NCBI RefSeq assembly: GCF_018327685.1
Contig: NZ_BNEL01000003.1
Span: 3,596,001 to 3,660,000, forward strand
DNA from: Streptomyces sp. TS71-3
GTDB taxonomy: Bacteria; Actinomycetota; Actinomycetes; Streptomycetales; Streptomycetaceae
Direction: 5' to 3'
DNA: 64,000 nt
Position 1 is the first letter of the stretch, and each line of letters opens with the position of its first letter. Positions 25,760-34,529 of the stretch are shown here, one piece after another. The position numbers and the translations under genes are program-made. Below the pieces are notes generated by a model. That model had not been told where the DNA came from and made no database searches. It worked only from the letters and a program-made list of their open reading frames with translations.

Positions 25760-26230
25760 ATGGCCGCCATGCAGAGCCCGCTGCACGACGAGGACCGAAA
25801 GGCCACCGGAGAAGCGCTCCAGGGATCCCTGGTGGAGCTCCTGGACATCTCGCTGATCGCCAAGCAGGCACATTGGAACATCGTGGGCCCGCGGTTCCGC
25901 TCGATCCACCTTCAGCTGGACGAGGTCGTCTCGACCGCCCGCACCTACGCCGACACCGTGGCCGAGCGCGCCGCCGCGATCGGGGTCTCGCCCGACGGCA
26001 GGGCGAGCACCGTCGCCGAGACCTCGGCGCTCAGCGGCATCGGGGACGGCTGGGTCAAGGACGCCGACGCCGTCGCCGTGCTGGTCGAGGCGCTGGGCAC
26101 CACGATCAGGAACATGCGGGAGCGCATCGACCTGACGGACAAGAGCGACCTGGTGACGCAGGACATCCTCATCCAGCTGACCAGCGAGCTCGAGAAGCAC
26201 TACTGGATGTTCCAGGCCGAGCAGCAGTGA
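25760..26230 (+). CDS. dps: Dps-family DNA starvation/ferritin-like protein
   Basis: 156 residues, a four-helix bundle expected to form a dodecamer that stores iron and shields DNA. The ferroxidase residues typical of Dps are present: KQAHWNIVGPRF (His), then the next-helix HLQLDEVV (His/Asp/Glu). C-terminal EKHYWMFQAEQQ matches Dps from actinobacteria. ATG 25760 lies 9 bases after a GAAGGAAGG-type site. It is flanked by hairpins on both sides, so probably monocistronic. Confidence 0.93.
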   Translation: MAAMQSPLHDEDRKATGEALQGSLVELLDISLIAKQAHWNIVGPRFRSIHLQLDEVVSTARTYADTVAERAAAIGVSPDGRASTVAETSALSGIGDGWVKDADAVAVLVEALGTTIRNMRERIDLTDKSDLVTQDILIQLTSELEKHYWMFQAEQQ

Positions 26231-26306
26231 CCCGCTCCCCGTGAGGGGCGGGGAGGATCCCGCGGGGCGCGACCTCCGCCACCGGCCCAGGTACGCCCTT
26301 TTCGGA

Positions 26307-26355
26307 GCACGCCGTGGCGCGCCGCCGGACAGCCCGGGGGCGCGCCACGGCGTGC
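26307..26355. terminator. 17-bp perfect-stem terminator between convergent dps and phosphoribosyltransferase genes
   Basis: GCACGCCGTGGCGCGCC (26307-26323) pairs perfectly with GGCGCGCCACGGCGTGC (26339-26355), with a 15-base loop. Location between two convergent 3' ends supports a bidirectional terminator. Nothing else is seen in 26231-26516. Confidence 0.85.
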
Positions 26356-26516
26356 CCGGGTGCCGGGGCGGATGCCGAGGCTGTCGCGGCGTACGACCAC
26401 GATCTCCGCGCCGGCGTCGAGCCTCTCCGCGCTGGCCGGCAGCAGGTGCCTCGTCACGAGCGCAACGACGCCACGAGTGCGGTGCCCGGTCAGGCTGTGC
26501 GGAGTCCAGTGCGCGG

Positions 26517-27170
26517 TCAGGCTGCGGCGTAGAACGACCGCAGGGTGTCCACGACCTCGTCGTCGGAGACCTTGTCGAAGTTCGCGTACCACTGGCCCAC
26601 CGCCCGGAAGTGCTCGGGCATGTGCAGGCAGATCACGTTGTCCGCGTAGTCCCGCATGTCCACCACGGCGTCCGGGCTGCCGACCGGTGCCGCGAGGATC
26701 AGCCGCCTCGGGTTCCGGGTGCGCAGATGGCGCAGCGCCGCGCGAGCCGTGGCCCCGGTGGCGAGCCCGTCGTCGACGAGGATGACCGTACGGTGCCGCA
26801 CGTGCAGGGCAGGCCGCCCCATCCGGTAGCGGCGCTCGCGGCGGTGCATGTCCCTGCGCTCGTCGTCGATGACGGGCAGGAGCTCGTCCTCCGTGATGCC
26901 GAGGTAGTTCAGCATCTCGTGGTCGAAGGACGGCGGCTCGTCGTGCACCACGGCGCCGACACCCAGCTTGGGGCGGCCCGGCATGCCGATCTTCTGGGCC
27001 ATCTCGACATCCAGCGGCACATGCAGGGCCCGCGCCACTTCCGCCGCGACCGGCACACCGCCGCGCGGCAGCGCGAGCACCACGACGTCGGTGAGGCGCT
27101 CGGTCTCCGGCCATTCGAGGAACCAGGCGGCGAGGTCTCTGCCGGCCTGGCGGCGGTCCTGGAATCGCAT
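26517..27170 (-). CDS. Phosphoribosyltransferase-family protein
   Basis: 217 residues with a type I PRTase fold. The PRPP-binding signature is VILVDDGLATGATARAAL (about 130-147). Family features include ALPRGGVPVAAEVARAL, an EMAQKIGMPGRPKLGVGAVVHD region and a C-terminal DMRDYADNVICLHMPEHFRAVGQWY. Such stand-alone PRTases occur in actinobacterial stress and dormancy loci, but their substrate is not known. ATG 27170 is preceded by CAGGGAG. Confidence 0.85.
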   Translation of the reverse strand: MRFQDRRQAGRDLAAWFLEWPETERLTDVVVLALPRGGVPVAAEVARALHVPLDVEMAQKIGMPGRPKLGVGAVVHDEPPSFDHEMLNYLGITEDELLPVIDDERRDMHRRERRYRMGRPALHVRHRTVILVDDGLATGATARAALRHLRTRNPRRLILAAPVGSPDAVVDMRDYADNVICLHMPEHFRAVGQWYANFDKVSDDEVVDTLRSFYAAA

Positions 27171-27379
27171 GGGGTCGCTCCCTGCGTCACTGGCGGATGT
27201 CGCGGGACCGCGGCCGTGGCCGGCCGCGCCGCTTCCAGTCTCGGCACGCCCGGCCGGGGCCGCATCCCGCACCCCGGGTTCCCCGGTGGCGCGGTCTACG
27301 CCCCGCAGCGGCGTGCTCCACGCTCCGCGGTCCCGGCGCCGCTCGGCGGGGGATGCCGCGCTCTGCTTGCGGGTGGGAC

Positions 27380-28273
27380 TCAGCCGTGGTCGAACCTCTC
27401 GCCCAGGGCCAGCACGTCCGGCAGGCCGAGGGTTCCGACGACGTCCCGGAGGCCCGGCAGGTGCTTCACCGCCTCCTCGGGGGTACCGACCTGCCGCACG
27501 CCCGCCAGCACGTCCGTGACCGCCTGGGCCGCCGCCAGCAGGGTGGTGAGGGGGAGGATGACGAGCCGGTAGCCCAGCTCGGCGAGCCGGTCCAGGCCGA
27601 TCGGCGGGGTCCTGCCGCCCTCCGCCCAGTTGAACAGCAGCGGCACGTCGGGGAAGGCCCGCGCCGCGGCCCCGATCTCGGCCTCGGTGCGCAGCGCCTC
27701 GACGAACAGCATGTCCGCCCCCGCCTCGCGGTACCTGCGGGCCCGCCGCACGGCCGCGTCGAAGCCCTCGACGGCGCCCGCGTCGGTCCGCGCGATGATC
27801 GTGAAGTCCGGGTTCCGGCGTGCCGCCACCGCCGCCTCGATCTTGCCCACCATGGCCTCGGCGGGGATGACCTCCTTGCCGTCCAGGTGCCCGCAGCGCT
27901 TGGGCGCGACCTGGTCCTCCAGATGGATCGCGGCCACGCCGGCGGCCTCGTACTCGCGCACCGTCCGCACGACGTTGACGGGGTTGCCGTAGCCGTCGTC
28001 GGCGTCGGCGATCACGGGCAGGCCCACCGCGGACACGATCCGCCGCGCGGCACCCGTCATCTCGGTCATCGTGAGCAGCCCGACGTCCGGCCGCCCGAGC
28101 AGCGACGCCGCCGTCCCGAACCCTGTCATGTACACCGCCGGGAAGCCCGCCTGCTCGATCAGCAGCGCGCTCATCGCGTCGTACGCTCCCGGCGCGACCA
28201 CCGGTGCGTCCCCCGACAGCAGCTCCCGCAGCCGTCGCGGCCCGTCCGGGCTCTTCTCCAGCAGATCCGCCAT
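27380..28273 (-). CDS. Isocitrate lyase/PEP mutase family protein
   Basis: 297-residue TIM-barrel enzyme of the PEP mutase/methylisocitrate lyase superfamily. Mg-binding and catalytic segments are VIADADDGYGNPVNVVRTV (the D-D pair) and AIHLEDQVAPKRCGHLDGKEV, where PKRCGH corresponds to the KKCGH loop. IIARTDAG and FVEALRTEAEI follow. Members cleave 2-hydroxy di- or tri-acids or hydrolyse PEP-like compounds; the exact reaction is not readable. ATG 28273 has GAGGAGAGG ahead. Confidence 0.85.
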   Translation of the reverse strand: MADLLEKSPDGPRRLRELLSGDAPVVAPGAYDAMSALLIEQAGFPAVYMTGFGTAASLLGRPDVGLLTMTEMTGAARRIVSAVGLPVIADADDGYGNPVNVVRTVREYEAAGVAAIHLEDQVAPKRCGHLDGKEVIPAEAMVGKIEAAVAARRNPDFTIIARTDAGAVEGFDAAVRRARRYREAGADMLFVEALRTEAEIGAAARAFPDVPLLFNWAEGGRTPPIGLDRLAELGYRLVILPLTTLLAAAQAVTDVLAGVRQVGTPEEAVKHLPGLRDVVGTLGLPDVLALGERFDHG

Positions 28274-28387
28274 TGGCACCCTCTCCTCGCGGTCCCGGCA
28301 CGGCTACCCACCGCGGGACCGGCCGAACGGGGGTCGCGGTCCCGCCCGGCGGGGACGGACGGGGCCGCATCCGGACCGCCTGCGGCG

Positions 28388-28864
28388 TCACCCGCCGTCG
28401 GCCGCCGCGCGCAGCGCCGCCACGTCGATCTTCACCATGCCGAGCATGGCCTTCATGGCCCGCTGGGCACGGCCCCCGTCGGGGTCGCTGATCAGTTCCC
28501 CCAGCTCGGCGGGCACGACCTGCCAGGACATGCCGAACCTGTCCTTGAGCCAGCCGCACTGGCTCTCCTGGCCACCGTCCGCCAGCAGCCGTGACCAGTA
28601 GTAGTCCACCTCCTCCTGGTCCGCGCAGTTGATCAGCAGCGAGATCGCCTCGTCGAAGGTGAACTCGGGTCCGCCGTTGATCGCGGTGTACGGCTGGCCG
28701 TCGAGTTCGAAGTCGACCGTCAGCACCGAGCCCGCCTCGCGCGGGCCCGCCTCGCCGTAGTGGGTGACGTTGGTGATCCTGGAGTTGGGGAAGATCGACA
28801 CGTAGAACCGGGCTGCCTCCTCGCCCTGAGTGTCGAACCAGAGGTTGGGGGTGATCGTCGGCAT
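28388..28864 (-). CDS. PhnB-like VOC-family protein
   Basis: 158 residues resembling the PhnB/3-demethylubiquinone methyltransferase-like VOC subfamily. It starts ITPNLWFDTQGEEAARFYVSIFPNSRI, has YTAINGGPEFTFDEAISLLINC and ends LGMVKIDVAALRAAADGG, all standard for this group. No catalytic function is known for most members. Preceded on the same strand by the DUF4032 gene, with 188 bases between. Confidence 0.87.
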   Translation of the reverse strand: MPTITPNLWFDTQGEEAARFYVSIFPNSRITNVTHYGEAGPREAGSVLTVDFELDGQPYTAINGGPEFTFDEAISLLINCADQEEVDYYWSRLLADGGQESQCGWLKDRFGMSWQVVPAELGELISDPDGGRAQRAMKAMLGMVKIDVAALRAAADGG

Positions 28865-29052
28865 GTCGCTCTCCTCGCGGCTCTCGGTCTGCGGTGGTTC
28901 GGCCTGAGGGGTGACTCCGGCTCCGCCCGGAACTCATCGGTGCCGGGGGGAGCGCCGCGGGAAGCCGTATCCCGGCGCGGTCCTCACGACCATGGCACTC
29001 CCGGCCGGCGCAGATCGCATCCCAGGCCGTCGGCCGGCCGGGCACCGCGGGC

Positions 29053-30297
29053 TCAGGAACCGGCCGGCGCGCTCGCCTCCGGCTCGGGCGGAGCGGCCTG
29101 CTCGGCCTCGGCGGCGCGCACGTAGTCCGCCGCCGCGGCGTCCAGGCCCACGTCGTGCTGGGCGCGCTGGGACAGGTACCAGCGGTGTTCGAGCAGCTCG
29201 TGGTACAGCTCGGCCGGGTCGAGGGTGCCGCGGATGTGCTCCGGGACGGTGCGGACGGTGGGCCGGAAGACCTCGCGGACCCAGCGGTGGGCCAGCACCT
29301 CGGGCCGTGCCCCGAGACCGTCGGGCGCGTAGTCCTTCTGCGTGGCGATCCAGCTCTCCAGGTCGCCCAGCAGCCGGCGTGCCTGGTTCTCCTCGGTGTC
29401 CAGGCCGGTCAGCCGCAGCAGCTGGCGCTGGTGGTGGCCGGCGTCGACGACCTTGGGCACGAACGTGACCGTCTCGCCGTTCGAGGCCTGCCCGATCTGC
29501 ATCTCGGCGACGTCGAAGCCGAGGTCGTTCAGGCGGCGGATGCGGCGCTCGATGTAGTGCCGCTTGCCCTTGGGATACACCGACGCCCGGGTCAGCTCGT
29601 TCCACAGCTCGCCGTAGCGCCGGCCGATCTCGGCGCCGAAGGTGATCGGGTCGAGGGACGGGTGGAGCGCGCCCGACGCCTCCAGGTCGAACATCTCGCC
29701 GCTGATGTTCAGCTGCGCCAGCTCGATGTCGTACTCGCGCTGCCCGTCGCTCAGGCTCGGGTGTGCGTCACCGGTCTCGGCGTCCACGAGGTAGGCGGCG
29801 TAGGCGCCCGCGTCCCGCCGGAAGAGGGTGTTCGACAGCGAGCAGTCGCCCCAGGCGAAGCCGGCCAGGTGCAGCCGCACCAGCAGGACCGCGAGGGCGT
29901 CCATCAGCCGGTGCACCGTGCTGGGCCGCAGGGTGGTCTCGAACATGGAGCGGTAGGGCTGCGAGCCCCGCAGGTGACGGGTGATCAGCACCGGTTCCAG
30001 GGGCTGCCCTTCGGCGTCCGTGCGGCCGGTGACCACGGCCAGCGGGTCCACCGCGGGGATCGCCAGCCGGTCGAGGGCGCGCAGCATCTCGTACTCCCGC
30101 AGCGCGGGCCGCTCGGCGAGCTCCTTCACGGCGACCACCTCGCTCCCGGCGCGCGCGTAGCGCACCACGTGGCGGGACAGGCCGCGGGGCAGTGGCACCA
30201 GGTGCTTCTCCGGCCACTGTTCGAGGGGGAGGTGCCAGGGGAGGTCGAGAAGCAGGGTCGGATGCTCGGGGTTGGTGGCGCTGATCTGCAATGCCAT
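29053..30297 (-). CDS. DUF4032-domain protein with kinase-like fold
   Basis: 414 residues. The N-terminal half looks like an atypical kinase: RYARAGSEVVAVKELAERPALREYEM (lysine segment) and VRLHLAGFAWGDCSLSNTLFRRD (catalytic-loop-like D with N), then AYLVDAETGD as the metal aspartate. The C-terminal half (about 200-400) is the DUF4032 region, with YIERRIRRLNDLGFDVAEMQIG and a helical end. The family is widespread in actinobacteria and uncharacterised. ATG 30297; monocistronic. Confidence 0.78.
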   Translation of the reverse strand: MALQISATNPEHPTLLLDLPWHLPLEQWPEKHLVPLPRGLSRHVVRYARAGSEVVAVKELAERPALREYEMLRALDRLAIPAVDPLAVVTGRTDAEGQPLEPVLITRHLRGSQPYRSMFETTLRPSTVHRLMDALAVLLVRLHLAGFAWGDCSLSNTLFRRDAGAYAAYLVDAETGDAHPSLSDGQREYDIELAQLNISGEMFDLEASGALHPSLDPITFGAEIGRRYGELWNELTRASVYPKGKRHYIERRIRRLNDLGFDVAEMQIGQASNGETVTFVPKVVDAGHHQRQLLRLTGLDTEENQARRLLGDLESWIATQKDYAPDGLGARPEVLAHRWVREVFRPTVRTVPEHIRGTLDPAELYHELLEHRWYLSQRAQHDVGLDAAAADYVRAAEAEQAAPPEPEASAPAGS

Positions 30298-30501
30298 GTG
30301 TGTCTCAAGTCCTCGGTGGCAGGGTGTGCCGTCCGGGCCCCGCACCGTGTGTGGTGTGCCGGGTCCGTGCGCAAGGCCCCATTGCCCACAGGCGCCACCG
30401 CCATTATGCCCAAGACGGCGGCCTCCGCCGCGGTCGAGGGCGGAGCCGGCCGTACGACGGGCTGACACCCCGACCGCCGGGCGGCGGTGCCTGACGCGGT
30501 G

Positions 30502-31368
30502 TCACGTGCCGACGGCGTCGAGCTCCGCGACCACGTCCGCGGGCAGGCGGACATCCGCCGCGGCGATGTTCAGGCGCAGATGGGCCACCGAGGAGGTGCC
30601 CGGGATCAGGACCGTCGTGGGCGACCGCCGCAGCAGCCACGCCAGGGCGGTCTGCTGCGGCGTGACGCCCAGGTCGGCGGAGACGTCGAGCAGGATCTCG
30701 GACTGGGCGGGGGTCAGGCCGCCGAGCGGGAAGTAGGCCGCGTAGGCGATGTTCTCCGCCGCGCACCGGTCGACGAGCGGGTCGTCCTGCCGGTTGCCGA
30801 GGTTGTACAGGTTCTGCACGGCGACGACCGGTGCGATGGACTGCGCCTCGCTGAGCTGCGCCGGGGACACGCCGCTCAGCCCGAGGTGGCGGACGAGGCC
30901 TTCCCTCCGGAGCTCGGCGAGCGCGCCGAACTGCTCGGCGATCCGCCCCTCACCGATCGTCTCGAACGAGCCGGTGCGCAGGTAGCACAGGTCGAGGGCG
31001 TCCAGGCCGAGGTGCCGGAGGTTCTCGCGGACCTGGGCCTTCAGGTCGTCGGGCTCCAGAGCCGAATGCCAGCCCCCGTCCGTGTCCTGCCGCACTCCCA
31101 CCTTGGTCGCGATGCACAGGCCCTCCGGATACGGGGCGAGGGCCTCCCTGATGAGCTCGTTGACGGTGACGGGGCCGTAGAAGTCCGCGGTGTCGATGTG
31201 GGTGACGCCCAGGTCGACGGCCTCCCGCAGCACGGCCAGCGCCTCGGTGCGGTCCTTCGGCGGACCGGAGGCCCGCGAGCTCGTGAGCCGCATCGCGCCG
31301 TAGCCCATGCGGCTGAGGGTGAGGCCGGGGGCCGGCGTCAGGGTGCCGCCGGGAACGGAGGGAAGCAT
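30502..31368 (-). CDS. Aldo/keto reductase family oxidoreductase
   Basis: 288-residue TIM-barrel NADPH oxidoreductase. The catalytic Asp and Tyr are in HIDTADFYGP and the Lys in CIATKVGV. The fourth residue, normally His in a DLxxLH motif, is Arg in LDLCYLRTGS; a substitution at this position is also seen in some actinobacterial members. NADPH-site residues occur in VLIPGTSSVAHLRLNIAA. It is divergent from an XRE regulator, a common pairing that suggests local control. Substrate unknown. Confidence 0.87.
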   Translation of the reverse strand: MLPSVPGGTLTPAPGLTLSRMGYGAMRLTSSRASGPPKDRTEALAVLREAVDLGVTHIDTADFYGPVTVNELIREALAPYPEGLCIATKVGVRQDTDGGWHSALEPDDLKAQVRENLRHLGLDALDLCYLRTGSFETIGEGRIAEQFGALAELRREGLVRHLGLSGVSPAQLSEAQSIAPVVAVQNLYNLGNRQDDPLVDRCAAENIAYAAYFPLGGLTPAQSEILLDVSADLGVTPQQTALAWLLRRSPTTVLIPGTSSVAHLRLNIAAADVRLPADVVAELDAVGT

Positions 31369-31429
31369 GCCGTGCCCTTCTCTCGTGCGTCGCGGAGCGC
31401 TCGTGCGGTGCGGGCCGTGCGTTCCAGGC

Positions 31430-31462
31430 GACCGTGCTCCGGATGACCGTGTTCCGGATGAC
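31430..31462. promoter_or_regulatory. 15-bp direct repeat in the reductase/XRE divergent promoter
   Basis: GACCGTGCTCCGGAT (31430-31444) is followed at once by GACCGTGTTCCGGAT (31445-31459) and a partial third copy (GACCGG). It sits between the divergent starts at 31368 and 31597 and could be an operator for the XRE protein. Confidence 0.45.
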
Positions 31463-31596
31463 CGGCTGCACGCCGCCCGTTACCGGCACACCGCTCCGGC
31501 TCCCACTCTCCGCCATGGCACGGTGGCCTGCCAGCGCCCCTGGCCCCGCAGGGGCGTCCCCGCCCACCCCCGGCGGGGCGGGACTAGCGTGGAGGC

Positions 31597-32478
31597 ATGG
31601 AGAGCACGAACGCGCTCGGGGAGTTCCTCCGCGCCCGGCGCGACCTGGTCCGTCCCGAGGACGTGGGGATCGGCGGGGGCGGACCGCGGCGGGTGCCGGG
31701 GCTGCGGCGGGAAGAGGTCGCGGCGCTGGCCGGGATCAGCGCCGACTACTACCTCCGCCTGGAGCAGGGCCGCGACCGCAACCCCTCGGTGCAGGTGCTC
31801 CAGGCCGTCGCCAGGGTGCTGCGCCTGGACGCCGACGCGACCGGCCACCTCATCGGCCTCGCCGGCACCCGCCCCGCCTCCCGGCCCCGTGGGGCCAGGA
31901 GTGGAGGAGGCGCCCGGCACGCCCCGCCGCGCGAGGAGGTGCCGCCCAGCATCCTCCAGCTCATCCAGGGCTGGACGCACAACCCGGCCTACGTCCAGAA
32001 CCGTCTCACCGACGTGCTCGCGGTCAACTCCCTCGCGAGCGCCCTGTCGCCGAACTACTCCCTCGGTGTGAACCTCCTGCGGGCCGTCCTCCTCGATCCC
32101 GCCGAGCGCCGGCTGCGGCGCGACTGGGAGGAGACGACCGCGGAAGGCGTGGCGGGCCTGCGGGCGGGTGCGGGCCCCGAGGTCGACGATCCCGGGCTGG
32201 TCGAGCTGGTCGACGAGCTGTCCCTGCACAGCGAGCGCTTCAGGTACCTGTGGGGCCGGCACGACGTACGCCTCCACAAGTCCCGGGTCAGCCACCTGTC
32301 CCACCCCCAGGTCGGTGACATCGACCTGCAGTCCGACAAGCTCGCCATCACGGGCACGGAGGGACTCGTCCTGGTCGTCTTCCACGCGGCGCCGGGCAGC
32401 CGCAGCGCCGAGCTGCTGGACATCCTGGGCAGCCTCGCGGTGCCCGGCGGCCAGGGGTCTGAGCGGGAGGCCAGGTAG
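31597..32478 (+). CDS. XRE-family transcriptional regulator with MmyB-like ligand-binding domain
   Basis: 293 residues. An N-terminal helix-turn-helix of the actinobacterial type (LGEFLRARRDLVRPEDVG, then RRVPGLRREEVAALAGISADYYLRLEQGRDRNPS) is followed from about 125 by the MmyB-like domain (NPAYVQNRLTDVLAVNSLASAL, FRYLWGRHDVRLH, GDIDLQSDKLAITG). ATG 31597 has GGAGG only two bases ahead, so the start is slightly uncertain. Its 3' end abuts the DJ-1 remnant; the last eight residues (GGQGSEREAR) may come from that junction. Confidence 0.9.
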   Translation: MESTNALGEFLRARRDLVRPEDVGIGGGGPRRVPGLRREEVAALAGISADYYLRLEQGRDRNPSVQVLQAVARVLRLDADATGHLIGLAGTRPASRPRGARSGGGARHAPPREEVPPSILQLIQGWTHNPAYVQNRLTDVLAVNSLASALSPNYSLGVNLLRAVLLDPAERRLRRDWEETTAEGVAGLRAGAGPEVDDPGLVELVDELSLHSERFRYLWGRHDVRLHKSRVSHLSHPQVGDIDLQSDKLAITGTEGLVLVVFHAAPGSRSAELLDILGSLAVPGGQGSEREAR

Positions 32479-32659
32479 GCCCCGGCCTCGGGGGAGGCCT
32501 TGGCGTAGGAGCCCGGGTCGAGGGGCGGCTCGGGTCGTACTCGATGAGCAGTTGCAGCCCTTCGGCGACGGTGCGCCCGGCGATCAGTTCGGCGGGGGTG
32601 AGGGCCATGTCGATGCCCGAGGACACCCCGGCCGCGGTGACGATCCTGCCCTGTGCCAC
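32479..32659 (-). pseudogene. DJ-1/PfpI-family remnant, truncated and frameshifted
   Basis: Reading the minus strand from 32659, GRIVTAAGVSSGIDMAL and VAEGLQLLIEYDP match the C-terminal part of DJ-1/PfpI (GATase1-like) proteins. The rest of the expected end (EPPLDPGSYAKASPEAG) continues in another frame after a single missing base near 32544. The N-terminal two thirds with the nucleophile Cys are absent, and no stop is found at the normal end. It is a decayed gene; a sequencing error could explain the frameshift but not the missing 5' end. Confidence 0.75.
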
Positions 32660-32670
32660 GGGCGGCGACC

Positions 32671-32770
32671 GCGTGCCGCCCGGCTCTGGAGGAGCTGGGC
32701 CGGGTGCCGCGCGGTTCCTGGGCCGGGTGCCGCCCGGTTCCCGGACCCAGTGCCGCCCGGTTCCTCATGG
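32671..32770. repeat. Degenerate ~23-bp tandem repeat (GGGTGCCGCCCGGTTCC)
   Basis: Four imperfect units containing GTGCCGCxCGGTTCC-like cores lie near 32673, 32703, 32728 and 32750, directly at the truncated 5' edge of the DJ-1 remnant and ahead of the 3' end of the oxidoreductase gene. They may mark the rearrangement that removed the DJ-1 N-terminus. Confidence 0.6.
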
Positions 32771-32787
32771 GCCGCCCGGGCGCCGCC

Positions 32788-33708
32788 TCAGGGAACCAGA
32801 ACGATCTTGCCCTGCGGGTGCCCCTGCTCCAGTTGCCGGTAGGCGTCGGCGACCTGGTCCAGCGGGTAGGTGCCCGCCACGGGCGCCTCCACCTCCCCGG
32901 TGACGACCAGATCGGCGAGGTCCCGCAGGGTCTCCGGCATCGGGACCATCCCGCCGGTCGCGAACCGCGCACCGTACCTGTCCGCGCCGGCGCGGTCGAC
33001 GATGGTCGCCACGCGCTCGGGCCGCACCCCGAGCTCCACCGCGAGCTGGACGTAGTCCGCGCCGAAGGCGTCGAGGAACGCGTCCACGCCGCCCGGCGCC
33101 GCATCGTGGATGCGGTCCGCCACGCCGGGGCCGTAGGCGATCGGGATGGCCCCGTGCTCCACCAGCCAGCCCTGGTGCTCCTCGCCGGCGATCCCGATGA
33201 CGGTGGCCCCGGCGCGCTTGGCCAGTTGCACCGCGAAGGAACCCACCCCGCCGGTGGCGCCGGCGATCACCAGCGTGTCGCCCGGCCTGATGCCCAGAGC
33301 GTCCAGGCCGGCCCAGGCGGTCGTCCCCGCGACCTTCAGGGACCCCGCCACCTCCCACGGCATCCCTTGGGGCCGGGGGGTGAGGTGGGCGGTGGGCACG
33401 GCGGCGAACTCGGCCTGGCCGGAGCGGTTGTCGACGTATCCGAGGACCTCGTCGCCCTCGGAGAGCGAGTCGACGTCCGGGCCGAGCTCGACCACGGTGC
33501 CGGCCAGGTCGCTGCCCTGTCCCTGCGGGAAGTCGGCCGGCCACATGCCGCTCATGGCCCCCTCGCGTATCTTCGTCTCGGCCGGGTTGGTGCCTGCCGC
33601 CCTGACCTGGACCAGGACCTCGTCGGGCCCGGGAACGGGTCGGTCGACGTCCGCTGTGTACAGCACCTCACGGCCGCCGTAGCGGTCCATCCGCACTGCC
33701 ATGGGCAT
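32788..33708 (-). CDS. NADP-dependent alcohol dehydrogenase/quinone oxidoreductase-like (MDR) protein
   Basis: 306-residue zinc-free medium-chain dehydrogenase. The catalytic domain starts MAVRMDRYGGREVLYTADV and has the GTNPAETKIREG segment. The nucleotide-binding domain shows LVIAGATGGVGSFAVQLAKRAGA (about 146-168) and ends PLDQVADAYRQLEQGHPQGKIVLV. It resembles quinone oxidoreductase/zeta-crystallin relatives. ATG 33708 is preceded by GAGGAGGAGG; the second ATG (33702) is possible. Divergent from the DinB gene. Confidence 0.87.
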   Translation of the reverse strand: MPMAVRMDRYGGREVLYTADVDRPVPGPDEVLVQVRAAGTNPAETKIREGAMSGMWPADFPQGQGSDLAGTVVELGPDVDSLSEGDEVLGYVDNRSGQAEFAAVPTAHLTPRPQGMPWEVAGSLKVAGTTAWAGLDALGIRPGDTLVIAGATGGVGSFAVQLAKRAGATVIGIAGEEHQGWLVEHGAIPIAYGPGVADRIHDAAPGGVDAFLDAFGADYVQLAVELGVRPERVATIVDRAGADRYGARFATGGMVPMPETLRDLADLVVTGEVEAPVAGTYPLDQVADAYRQLEQGHPQGKIVLVP

Positions 33709-33875
33709 GGTGTCCAGCCTCCTCCTCGCCGGGGATCCAACGCGTCGCCGGGATCCGTCTGACCTGTGTCCTTGCCCAGTGCCCAGCACATGGCGATCCA
33801 TGACGGCGGCGACGGCGCCGTCACCCGGGCGCAAGGCGGAGCGGACGGCTCGTGGCGGCTGTTAACGTCCTGGAC

Positions 33876-34409
33876 ATGTCACCACACGTGCCGGGCACCG
33901 GTGCCGAGAAGGAGATCCTCCATGCCAGCCTCCAGCGGCACCGCGCAGCGGTGCTCTGGAAGGTCGAGGGGCTTGACGACGAGCAGGTGCGGCGGCCGAT
34001 GACGCCGTCGGGAACCCACCTGCTGGGCCTGGTCAAACACCTTGCGGCCGTCGAGTACGGATGGTTCTGCGAGACGTTCGGCAGGCAGGTGGAGCCCCTT
34101 CCGTTCGACCCCGACGACGAGAACGCCGACCTGCGCGTGGCTCCCGGTGAGACCACGGCCGACGTCCTCGCCTTCTACGCACGGGCCCGCGCGGCGGCCG
34201 ACGGGGTCATCGGGGAACTCGACCTGGACGCGACCGGCACGGCCTGGCACGGCGCGCGGGTCTCCCTGCGGTGGGTGCTCGTCCACATGATCGAGGAGAC
34301 CGCGCGGCACGCCGGGCACATGGACATCGTCCGCGAACTCATCGACGGGGCGAGGGGCGATCACCGTCCGGAGCGGACGGACTCCGGCGCCGTCTCCGGC
34401 ACCTCCTGA
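33876..34409 (+). CDS. DinB/DUF664-family protein
   Basis: 177-residue four-helix DinB-like protein. Metal-site histidines appear in LGLVKHLAAVEYGWF and WVLVHMIEETARHAGHMDIVREL, the standard His triad. In actinobacteria some of these are mycothiol-dependent transferases or maleylpyruvate isomerase relatives; this member has no proven role. ATG 33876 is chosen; the upstream frame begins at 33852 with little added sequence. It is divergent from the MDR gene. Confidence 0.85.
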   Translation: MSPHVPGTGAEKEILHASLQRHRAAVLWKVEGLDDEQVRRPMTPSGTHLLGLVKHLAAVEYGWFCETFGRQVEPLPFDPDDENADLRVAPGETTADVLAFYARARAAADGVIGELDLDATGTAWHGARVSLRWVLVHMIEETARHAGHMDIVRELIDGARGDHRPERTDSGAVSGTS

Positions 34410-34529
34410 GGCCGGGGCCCCCGGGCCGCGTCCGGCGCGAGCCTGCTCCGGTCCTCGGAGCCAGCCGCCAGGGCGACCCGGGAGCGCGTGCCAGGGCACC
34501 GCATCCCTCAGCCGCCGTCAACCGCCAGG

